Assembly: GCF_039555335.1 (NCBI RefSeq)
Contig: NC_092629.1
Coordinates: 30,439,382 to 30,503,381, forward strand
Reading direction: 5' to 3'
Length of the DNA: 64,000 nucleotides
Source: Amphiura filiformis
Taxonomy: Eukaryota; Echinodermata; Ophiuroidea; Amphilepidida; Amphiuridae
The notes beneath the pieces are model-generated. The model was given only the letters and a program-made list of their open reading frames with translations. It did not search any database and was not told the origin of the DNA. The translations under genes were made by a program, and so were the position numbers. Positions within the stretch are counted from its first letter, which is position 1. Each line of letters begins with the position of its first letter. Of the stretch, positions 48,001-60,000 are shown in pieces.

Positions 48001-51000
48001 CTGGCATGTGTCCTCTGTTGAAACAGAGCTGGAAGAGCAGTGCAAGAGGAGTGGCCAGTTCAGCAGCTGCAGTTCTCAGAACTAGAGTGGGAATCCCATC
48101 AGGCCCAGACGCTTTGTTGATATCCATTTTGGTTAGCTGTTTTCTTACTTTCTTAGGCCAGAAAGTCACACTGGAGCATTTGGTGGTCGTCCTCGGAGGA
48201 AGGTGAAGGAATTTCTTGCTATTTTCAGTTTCAGTAATGGTTGACTTCAGTAATGGTAGCACTCTGCCTTTTCCTTGGCAGTGATAAAAGTCTGGCCGTC
48301 AGATTTCAGGACTGGGATTTCAGATTTTCCACCCTTATCCATCAACCGGCGTGCTGTCCACCACCAAGATTTCGAACCAGTTTGGAGCTCGTCTGTCATC
48401 TTTCCTCTGACCCTAGCTTTATGAAGAGAGCATGCCTTCCTGGATATTGTGGTATACTCATTCCTTGCTCTGGGAGCTTCAGGAGACTGCAGGGCTTTCC
48501 ATCTTCTCCATGTTTTGTTCTTTCTCTCCAGAGCCTTTTCACAGCACTCATTCCACCACGCAGGATGGTCGACAAATGAGGGTGCAGATTTCTGTGGTAT
48601 AAATCGATGCATGGCATCAGTGATTGTGTTGGTGGCATTACTGCAAGCCCCTTCAGGGTCATCTCTTGTGAGAAGACGGTCCCAGGGTGCACCAGCTAGC
48701 TCATTTCTCAAGGCATCCCAGTTAGCTTTCTTGTAGAGCCAGACACGTCGTGGAGGAGGATTTTCAGAGAGTGGAGAAGCTTTCAACATGGTCTGGACAA
48801 GGTAATGGTCTGAAGAGCCAATGTCGTGGTCAATGGTAATTGGAGAGAACATGTTTGGAGCATCAGTGATTATGAGATCCTGGCGGTTTCCAAGTTTGTG
48901 GGTTGGCTTGTCAACAATTTGGGTAAGGTCGTGAGCACAGCATAGGTTGAAGGCTGCTTTCCCTTCTGCATCAGTGGGAGACCTACTGGCCAGCCATTCG
49001 CGATGATGACAGTTAAAGTCTCCAGCTAGAACACAGATGTTAGCTTTGGTCTTGGAGATGAGGCTATCCAGATGTTTGTCATACCAGTCTATGGGTCCGA
49101 TAGCCTTCTTTGGAGGACAGTAGACAAGTGAAAGAAGCAGGGTGCCACTCTTGGTAAGGATAGTAAAGACCATCAGCTCATGCTTCTTGGGCTCTAGGTG
49201 GGTTTCCCTGACTATAGGGAGACCATTTCGATGGTATATTAGGCAACCACCCCAACCACTGTCATCAGTTCTGTCTCTTCGCATACAGGAGTAGCCATTT
49301 AGTGACTAGATGAAGTGACTATCATCAGGCACTGAAGAATCCAGCTTGGATTCATCAATGAGAATAATGTCCGGTTTAGAGTCTGATGGAGTATTCCGGA
49401 TCCTCGCTTCCAGTTGTCCTTTGTTAGTTCTCAAGCCTCTAATATTTGTTAGCCAGATGTTCATATTCGTATTCGGTAGTCGTTTACGGGGAGCACATTT
49501 GGTCATTCTCGTTTGGTCAGTCTGTTTATTTGCATTATAACTTTTCGCGACATGTATGCAGAACGGGGGAGTCAGCCCCATTTCGGAGGTTGAGGAAGCA
49601 CCCAACGGGAAATCCAAAAAGCATCCATACAGCACGAGGATATAAACCTCACTGCATGGAGGACATACTTGGTGTCCAGAATTTGGCAAAGGTTATTCTC
49701 TGCTTCCCAGCAACTGCTCTTCAACAGTGCCTGCCTTTCTTGGAGTACAAGTATAGAGCAGTGGATACTCCTATGTCCATTTTGGTCTGCTCCGCAGTTG
49801 GTTGGACTTTCGACATAAAATGTTTACTGACCTCCCATCCAGCAAGCCATTTACCTTGAGGGTACTCGGCCTTACTGGGCCTGATCCAGCCACTGGCCTC
49901 TGTGCAGAGATGAATTGACTACAGAAGGCTCTTCCGCCGAAGATCAAACATGGCAACAGCTGCTGCCCTAATGCCCTGATCACATTCCTACACTAAACAC
50001 TATGATTGGGACAGCAAGAAAGAAAAAGATGAAGAGGAAGAGGTAAGAATAGACACAACACAAGCTGGCACCCCCACTAGCTTTTACCCGACAAGAGGAA
50101 ATGGATGATGTTGTCCGTCTGTGGACAACCTTTTAGTCCACAGTCCGGATTTAATTTGACAGCGTCGCCCATTTCCTGATGCCCGTGTGGGGTTGCGCCG
50201 TCACCTTCACACTGGGGATATGTGTCCTGTACCGCCAGTGTGATATGGGTTATGTGCCCATCAGTACTGGAGTTCAGCGCCTTTACCCTAGTAAGTGGAA
50301 TAAGAACTCCCATCCTCTACGAAACTTAGGACGAAAGCTCCAATCCAAAAAACAACACCAGACAAAAAAAAACCAAGCTACCAAGCCAACTAATTTGGCT
50401 CACCTTTCCTAACCAGCTGTGTTGCGAAAGGAAGTTTTAAGCTAGAGAAGGTAGACAGATAGAAGGATGAAAAAATAGAAAAGGATAAAACATAGAGTAG
50501 TGTAGGTAGGAGCATCCAAATGGGACAAAATATAGTACCCATTTGGAAAACATCCAGCATAGATGGAAAGAATTGGCAAACGTGCCAAAATGCTGGTAAA
50601 AGGTAATTTTCAGCTCCTCGACACTGGGATAATGAGTCTCCCTTTTCTTGAATCATCAATTATAGACACGTTCCAATGTGTTTTTATTCCAAAAATAAAA
50701 CTGTGACCAAAACCAAATAAAAATGGTTGTTTCAAGAGCGAATGGAAAAAAGACCATTAGACATTAGACGGAGGCGCCGTATTTAGCGTTAGCTTTGGAT
50801 GTTTAATCATTTTAATTCTTTATTTTTCACACGGGCAAGTCGGGGGGAAAATGAAGAAAATAATTAACGTTAAATTCGGCGCCTACGCCTAATGACGAAT
50901 AAAAGGGGTTTGGATTTGTTTTTGTTATTCGCCGTGGACGGTCACATATAGGAGTATGTCTACAAGATAAACAGCTTAAATTATTTTAGTCAGACCTGCT

Positions 51001-54000
51001 GTATTATTTTAATTGAAAAATATTCAAAGTGCTTATTATGATGTTTTTTGCTCAAAAACTTCATAATAAGCACTTTGAATATTTTTCAACAGACCTGCCA
51101 ATGGTGATAAGCTAAAAAATTAGTGTTTTACTAGTACGGTGAAGTTGGCTCGAGTTTAGAGATTAGACATTCATTAATACGTTGAATATTACACTTTAAT
51201 TGTTTTTCTGCATCGATCAAGGATATTGGAGTATTTGAGGCAGTTTTTGGACTTTTAAATATTTTGACCCCAACATTTCAAAATTTGTGACCTTCGTTAT
51301 TTGGAAGAAGTTCGACCGATAAACCACTTTCATGGATCAATCACGTGCTCTAGAGTATTTTTACACCACTTTTGGGATGTTAAAAAAGTTTGGCCAAAAA
51401 TTGCAAAATGTTTAAACCTAAAAATACTTTTATGTATCAATCAAGTGTTCATGAGTATTTTGACACCATTTATGGACATTCAACAATTTTGGCTACAAAT
51501 CTCAAAATTTTTCAACTTCGTTATTTGGGCGAATTTCGACCTAAAAACCACTTTTGTGGATCAATAACGCGTTATACAGTATTTTGACACCACTTTTGGA
51601 CATTCGATATTAGAAATCAGACATTCGTTATTTCGCAGTATTTTGATCTAAAACCACTTTTCTAAATTTTCTGAATTAATGAATGCCTAAAATTCAAGCT
51701 TTTTTGGTGAAAAATTCTCGAATGTCTAAAAATAAATTCGAATGTCTAAATATGGTGTTAAATGACTCCAGGGCACAAGACCGGTGTAGATGTCTTTAGT
51801 TCGAAATTTTACGAAATAATGAATGTCGAATTTTTAATCTTGAATGTTTAAAATGCTATTTTTGGGGTCTTAAATTTTCGGAGGTCAAAAATGGTGTCAT
51901 ATGACTAAAAATATGTTTCAGATCGGAAATAGGCGAAATAACGAATGTCAAAAATTGAGATTTTTTGGTCATTTCCACCCCCACTCTACTTCAATGAGAA
52001 ACGTATATTATATCTTCAATGAGAAACGTATAATATATTTCCACCTACTCTATAAGCTACATAACATGATGCATGCATTAGTTACCTTTTTTAATTGCCA
52101 CTCTCCCGTGGCTGCGTAAGAATTTATGAATGATTTTCGTAACAATGGGACATGTATATATATTAATGGATAGAGTTTCACCGGTCTTAAGATATACCGT
52201 GGTCTTTAAACCAAAAATAGATACCATTGTACTTGTATGATCGCGATGTTAACGTTGCTATGGGTACGTGTAAAACCAGGATTTTTTACGATGTTTAATA
52301 TCATCTTATTTCTTGACTCCTTTAATTCTAAAATTGAATTAAAATTGCTTGCACAGCCACTAAAGCTGAGTGGCTATTCATTCTTTCTCGTCCTGTTCAA
52401 ATGTCTCCCTATTTGGCTCTCTGTTACTCTTTTGCGAAATAACGAATTTCTAAACTCTAAACTCTCAAATTTTCCACGGTCAAAAAATGGAGTCAAATAA
52501 TCCCAAGACACGTTCTGCGTTTAAAAATTGAGATTTTTTTGGACAACAATTTTTGATTGTTTAAAATGGTTTCGGATGTCTAAAAATAGTGTCAAATGAC
52601 TCCAGGATGCTGAACCGGTGTCGAAAAGTGGCTTTTAGTTCGAAATGTTCGCGAAATAACGAATCTTTTATTTCTAAACTCGAATGCATAAAAATGTTAT
52701 TTTTGTTGGTCTTAAATTTTCCAAGGTCAAAAATGGAGTGAAATGATTCCAGGACACGTGACCGGTGTAGTAAAATGGTGTTTAGATCAAAATTCTGCGA
52801 AATAACGAATGTCTAAAAATGGTGCCAAATGACTTCAGGACACGTGATCAGTGTAGAAAAGTTGTTTTAGCTCGAAATTTCATTCAATAACGAATTTCTA
52901 AAAACTGAGATTTTTTGGTGAACAATTTTCGAATGTTTAAAAATGGTGTCGAATGTCTAAAAATAGTGCAAATATAATGTAGAAATGAGGTTTTTAGTTC
53001 GACATTTTAGGAAATAACGAATCTTTTATTTCTAAACTCGATTGACTAAAATTGTTATTTTTTGGTTCTTAAATTTTCCAAGGTCAAAAATGAAGTCAAA
53101 TGACTCCAGGACACGTGACCGGTGTAGTAAAATGGTGTTTAGGTCGAAATTCTGTGAAATAACGAATGTCTACAAATCGCGAATGTATAAAAATGGTGTT
53201 GAATGTCAAAAGATGGTGTCAAATGACTCCAGGACACATGACCGGTGTAGAAAAGTGGTTTTTTAATCGAAATTCTGCGAAATAACTAATGTCTAAAAAT
53301 TTAGATTTTTGGTCAAAATTTTGAATATCTTAAATGGTGTCGAATGTCTCAAAATGATGTCAAATGACTCCAGGACACGGTGTAGGAAAGCGTTTTTTTA
53401 GGTCACAATTCTGCGAAACAACGAATGTCTAAAAATTGGAATTTTTTGAACCAAAAATCTCGAATCTCAAAAGTTGGCATAGAATGTTTTAAAATGATCT
53501 CAAATGACTCCAGGGGTCGATTTCACTAAACTTTTAACCCTTGGTAACTCAAGTAACCGTTCGTAAAGTTACAAATACTCAATACTAGACGTAACTTTAC
53601 GAAGGGTCCCTGTAGTAAATCCCTATTACTTAAGAAGGGTAGGCCTACCATTCGTAAGTGAGTTTAGTGAAATGGAACTTATATACAATTCGTCGTAAGT
53701 TACGAACGATTTCGAGACTTACGAAGCTTCGAACACTACTGAAGCTACTGAACACGTGACCGGTGTAAAAAAGTGGTCAAAATTTTGAAATTTTTGGCCA
53801 ACATTTTTGAATGTTCAAAAATGGTGTCAAAATATTCTTAAAGTGTTTTTATGTAGGTTGAAATTCGCCCAGATAACCAAGTTCAAAAATTGTAAAACTT
53901 TTGGCAAAATTTTCCGAATACCCAAAAATGATGTCTCCATACCACTTGATCGACACATAAAGGTGTTTTTCAAGTTGAAATTCGTCCAAGTTCAAAAAAA

Positions 54001-57000
54001 AATTTTGGGCCAAAATTTTTGAAAGGCCAAGAGAGGTCTAAAATTACTCACGTTCCCTTGATTGCTGTAGAAAAAATTATTACAAGTGTAATATTCAAAG
54101 TAATAACGAATGTCCAATCTCTATTATCTCGAGCCAATTTCACCGTGCTGTTTTCTTTACGTAAAAACATGCAGCATAATCATGATGAAAAAAAACCACA
54201 GGTTTCACCGCACAGCTCTTTGCTCATGCATTCACTATACGGAATGGATTTGCATTAGTCGACACATTCACAGAGATTTCAATTAACAGCATACTTATTT
54301 ATACTTTTAATTGAACCGGAAAGTACCTTAATGCCAACATAAAATGGTCAGTGCTTTAAATATCAGTTTTGTTTCATAATAAAGGAAAGATTTAATCATT
54401 TATCAGAATGTCAAACTCGGATTTTGGATCACTGATTTTTAGGCGCCTGCGGGTCTTCCTCAAGAATTAAAAAATACCTAAAACCTTAAGGGGTGTGGTG
54501 AACGTTTGGACAGTATATTTTATGGGATATGAGAGCACATCAGACATATAGAATTGCATTCTAAATTCGAAAAATGTCCTTCTGATATCAATTTTTTTTT
54601 TCAAATTCGCGATATAATACACACAAATCATTAAAAATTTATACTTTTGATATTGAACAATCGCGTTATAAAAACGTTTTAATAATATTCAATAACAAAA
54701 TAATGTTATTTAAGTAGTGACAAAATATTTTGCAAAAATGTGTGCCAAAATATTTAACAATAGCGATTTTAAAAGAGTTTTCATGATCTTTATATAACCC
54801 GACATATAAATGTTATAAAGCGTTTTAAACAAACGTTTCAAGAACAATGTACTGACTACTGGGTTATACTCCTTGGCGGAGATCGCTGATAGTGCCTTGT
54901 ATCCGCTCCAATTAGGGGGCTGGCATTTTCTTCGGAAGGGGGGGGGTCCCAAATTTACAAAAAGCGGCGTCAATAAAATTGCGACCTCTCTATTATGGCA
55001 TCAAAAATTGTATGACCCCTCCCCCACCACCACCACTGATGCACCTTCCCAGCAAACACAAAAACGTTTTAAAAACGTTTTAAATAAGTTATATATTTTG
55101 GCTTTTGGTTTAGGTAAAAACGTTTTAATAACATTAAAATGTCGGGTTATACAGGGTGTCCCAGAATGATCTGTACCGGGAAAGATGGAATTTTTTAGGT
55201 ATGAAGGGCATGTTGAATGGTCATATTGTTTTGCATTTTAAGTTCTACATATAGTTAGCTTTCTCAGATTTTTTAGTTTTTAAAATTGGACGTTTCTATT
55301 AGAAGTTATAGAAGATTGCGTAAAATGGTGAATTCTAAGTTTTGACAACGCAACCTATTTTGAAAATCCGTAACATTACTAACCGTTCAGCACAAAGTTA
55401 TTTGGAAAAAGTTATGCAGGTATTTTAGTTGTGCCCTGTTCATATTTCCACTAAATAGCCGATATCTATCTATTATTTATGACGTTACGAAGCAATCATT
55501 ATATGGAATTAAGGATTTGTGGCCTAATCCCATTCTCTCTTTGGCGGTAGTTTTAAATATAGTTATTGTGGTGTGAGGTCCATGTCATTTGAAATGCTTG
55601 CAGAGATCGAACTGGTTGTGGTACAGAAAAGTCGGCTCCTCAATTTACTGTACAGCAGCGTGGATTTCTTTCAAAAACTTACTGGCAAACCGGCAGCTAT
55701 GTTGAGACGCAAAGAAGATTCATTAGACGATAGTGTATAACGTAAAGAAGTTTGACGAGCACGGAACTGTCAGGAATCGGCAGAGTGAAGCTTCAGGTGC
55801 TCGTAAGACTGCAAGAACTAGAGCGAACATTGCAGCTGTCCGGCAAGCTTTAAGGCGGGCTTTAAGGCGCAACCCCAACAGTAGTTGTCGTCGAAATGCT
55901 GTGCCAAACATCCCACGTTCTTCATTTAATCGTATCGTGCCATTTTTCAAAGGTATCCGAGTCGTTTTTCATCGATTTTACATTATTGCATGCCACGCCA
56001 AAACAAATAAAGGTAGCGTGCTGAAATTAACAGAATAAGTAGGAGACATATCCAACATTATAATGCTGGTATCAAAAATAGATACACTGCCCGTCTTCTA
56101 TTTTTAGTTATTTTTGCAAACACGGTACAAATCATTCTGGGACACCCTGTATAAAGGTCATGATAGCGTTTTAAAACGTTTTGTATGAAAACACACTACA
56201 GCAATATTTTTAAATGTTTTCAAAAAATGTTATTGTAAACTATTTTTGCCAACATTTTTGCCAAATATTGTGTCAATACTTAAATAACATTATGTTAAAA
56301 TATTTGAACCCAGCAAACACAGAAATGTTCTTAAAATGTTTTGTTCAAAACCTTTTAATAACATTTAAATGTCGGGTTATATAAAGGTTATGAAAACGTT
56401 TTTAAAACGTTATTGAAAATATTTTGGGCAAACATTTTTCGCAAAATATTTTTTCAACCCCAAAATAACATTCTGTTTAGAATGTTTTGTATCAAGTTTT
56501 CAAGAATGTTTTTGGAATGTTATTAAAACGTTTTTATACCCTTTATATAACCCGACATTTAAACGTTTTCTGTAAAACATTTTTGTTTGCTGAGCAGTAG
56601 ATTATCAAAAATGTTTTTAAGGTTATCAAAACGTTTTATACTCTTAATATACCCTTTATATAACCCCCGACATTTAAACGTTTTCTTACAACCTTTTATA
56701 GCTTTTTGCGAATGATGGCGAAAACGTTTTGTGTTTGCTGGGTTACCCCCGAAACAAGCTGAAATACTAATTGTAGTAAAATCTTGTCTTTTTTTTTTTT
56801 TTTTTTTTTTTTTTTTGGTATACAATAAATACACTATCTGTGGTCATCTTGTGACTCCCTACATTTTGGTCATCAACAATTTTATGACTCCGCCCTCTAT
56901 TTTTCTTTCCAAAAATTTATGACCCCAGTATAATGAGACCCATCCCTTCATAAAATGATAGCCCCCTTAAATAAAACGGGGAAATAATCATTGCACTCAC

Positions 57001-60000
57001 TTCTCGTACAGTGTTATATCAGGAATCCATATTTGCGACAAAGAAACAGTTAAAGAATCCACGCCATCATACTCTGATTGATTCCAACGTAGAAATTCGT
57101 CTGTCCAAGTCTAAAATGAAGCAGTTTAATTAGGAAAAAGTCAAATTTGTGATGCGATCAAGCTAAGCGAGTTTGATTCAGTTTTCAATTACCTTAGCCA
57201 TGCTTAGGGCTTTATTTTGCTGATCATCATAATTATTAGACATGCGGTTCCATAGGTATGGCCATAAAATACAAAACAAGTTAAATGCTATGTTCATTGG
57301 CTATATCTCAAATTAAATCAAACTCAATTTGCTGAGCTAGAAAAGTGAATTGAATAATTAAACATCTATATAGCTTTTCATTTGCCTAAAACGTGATTTT
57401 ACAAATAAAAATTTAAAAGGTAATTAAAGATGTCAATGAAAAACCCAACGTCAAATCTCAGAGAATTTCAAGTTGTACTTTGGGGTCATACATGATATAA
57501 GTGGATAGTTATGCGCCACATCATTACGCCATGCCTTCCCATGATGCATTGTTGAAATTAAGCTGATGTACGTACGAATCCTTGCTATAGATGCTGATAA
57601 ATATATTAAACTCGAATGTCTAAATACTAAACGGCTTTCGGCTGCACCACTAGCAGGCTATGTAAACGCATCTATGACAAAGACAAAGGTACCAACATCA
57701 GAATTTTGATGATTTTTACAGTCTAACTTTAGACTTAGGGAGGATTATTTTATTTTCCTCCTTCACTATTAGCATAGCCCAAAAATTAAACAACAGCCAT
57801 CTACATGTCTTTGCCCTATAACAGGAGTTATACTACTACCGTAAAAACTCGAGAGCTTTTGAAAACATTAAATTGTTACAAAGTCCGGCGCTTTACCAAC
57901 TGAGCAAATGGGATTGAGACACAAATTTGCAGGTTTACTTGTTCGTATATAGTACATAATTATGCTAACTATCCAGTTTTTACGGTATGGAATAAGACAC
58001 GTAAATCCCAAAAAGTACCTTCTAAGTAGGATCAAATATCCATAGCTAGATTGTGTATACGGACCTTTATGTTCTGCGCTTTTTCAAGAAAAACTAGAAT
58101 ATTGCATGATGGGAATGTATGGTTCTCTACAATGATTGCATGTTCTGCTTATTAAATTATCCTTACGGTAATCAATAACATGTAGTTCACGGCAGAGATT
58201 GTAAAGTACAACCTATTTTCGGAAAAAGCCTTTCCTTAACGATATTTTTAATACCATAGCATCGCCAGTATTTCATTAGTCAATAACATACAAATCAGAA
58301 ATTTCCTAGATTACATGTACAGGGATCTATTGCTGTTCTATTAACTAACTGGGTGACTATACTGTGACAGTTCCAAAACAACAGGTTTTTTTCAAGAATT
58401 TAATGGGATTTGCTAGCTGAAGTTGAAACCCTCGTGTAAGCAGTTTTCCAATGCATTATGTGAAGTTTTTAAATCAACCTCAATGAGCTTCAAGAGGTTA
58501 TCAGCTACATATAACGCGCGGTTGGTTCATGTGATCATTTATTAATGTTTCTGACAAAACATTGCGTAATTTTAAAATCTAGACCTTTACAATACCAACA
58601 GCTATCGCACTAATATTAGGTATGTCACAGTGGCTGCACAATAATTCTGCTACACTGTGCATGCAAGCATAACAGTGAATTGAAAAGGGCGCGCTTCAAA
58701 TTTGGCCAATTTTAGAAAACATCCATGTCGATAAATGAATTTATTCATATGCTTCATTTATCCAAATTGTTTGAATTTTTAATATATGGTGTGTGAAGCC
58801 TTCCCGAAGCTACCATCGGGTCCCCCAAAATTAAAAATTGTTTTGTTTAAGAGCTACTGCCTGTTTTTTTATTTTTGAAGATCGCTCATAAATCAGTAAA
58901 TATAGGCCTATTGAAATAAAGGGACCTACCACCATTTAGCTGAAATACTAATCTTTCTTAGCATGTAAATTATTTCCGTCGACAACGAATGATACACTTC
59001 GAGGAAACTAGTTGAAACAAAACATTATATCAAAGATATTTTTAGGGAGTAATTTTCCAAACCTCAATAGCTCTAAGCCATTGTGTGTGTCCAAGGCCAT
59101 ACTATTTTTGTATACGCGGTACAGTGGGAATCGCTTTTCCGTTTACCATTTGTCATCCCATGTTAATCCAGATAACAAAATGTTCATTTAAAGTCTCATT
59201 GCAAATGAATTATGATTTTTACTTTTCTGATTTGGCTTTGAGCAATGGTGACACATACCATGTTTACAGAAAAAAATGAAAATTCTATTCCAGACATCGT
59301 CAAAATGTCAAACTTTGTATGTTTTGTATTATATTTAAGTAATTAACTGCAGTTTCTTTATTCAACATCATAACAGGTTCATACTTGACATATTTATGGT
59401 GAATGAATAGACTTTCATTAAATATTGAAAAAAAACCAAAATTACTCATGCCTAATTTACATAAAAATGTCATGAATACATAATTACCTGTAATTAGCTA
59501 ATTTGCATAATTAATTACTTTTTGTGTATTTTTTGTTATCAATTGAAATAACTTTGTATACATATGTGTGCAAAAAAACCGCACCCTGATATCATGTACG
59601 GTTTTCAATTTGACGGCATCAATTTTGCATATTAATTAGCTGAACTTAGTCATTTTTTCACCTTTAATTTGTCTGCAGATTGGCTGAATTTGCTAAAATA
59701 GTATATTTGGTTAATTTATTATAATTATTCAATGATAGATTTTTTAATTTTGTTTTCTTTAACGAAGTTAGGAAAGATAGGCATTTAACCTGTGGTACTT
59801 AAATTAACGCTGCTTTTTCAAGCAAGCGTCCAAATAAACCTTCAAAATCTCGAAATGTGACAATTTTGTCATTATAGCCATTTGTGGCAGGTTTTAATTC
59901 CATTTACGAGCATCTTAAAATTGACACTACATCACAATGCATTGACCGATTTCAATTCCGTTTTTTGATTTTTGATGCTTTAATAAAGCTCATTCATGTA

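Larger units (their letters stand above)
46140..50050 (-). mobile_element. Degenerate Jockey/CR1-like LINE
   Basis: A non-LTR retrotransposon of the APE-endonuclease type, inserted in the same orientation as the receptor gene, in its 12.2 kb intron. The order on the - strand is a linker, endonuclease (49689-48247), reverse transcriptase (48262 to about 46914) and a C-terminal tail (46442-46150). GC content is higher than in the flanks, as expected for a recent foreign insert. It is inactive: one in-frame stop in the endonuclease, a frameshift at the endonuclease/RT junction, another near 47200 and a MITE inserted in the RT C-terminus. The 5' end is not clear; similar GC-rich sequence continues to about 50350 and may be 5' UTR. 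Confidence 0.88.
55046..56742. mobile_element. CCCAGCAAACACAAAA MITE interrupted by a mariner-type element
   Basis: Ends CCCAGCAAACACAAAAACG and CGTTTTGTGTTTGCTGGG. A further element (55152-56149) was inserted at its GGTTATATAAAGG motif. Removing the insert and one TA restores the motif seen intact in other copies. Confidence 0.85.

Noticed and set aside
47126-49859. Several + strand frames of 60-140 aa across the LINE
   Set aside because: They are antisense shadows of the endonuclease and reverse transcriptase frames, which carry clear motifs on the - strand.
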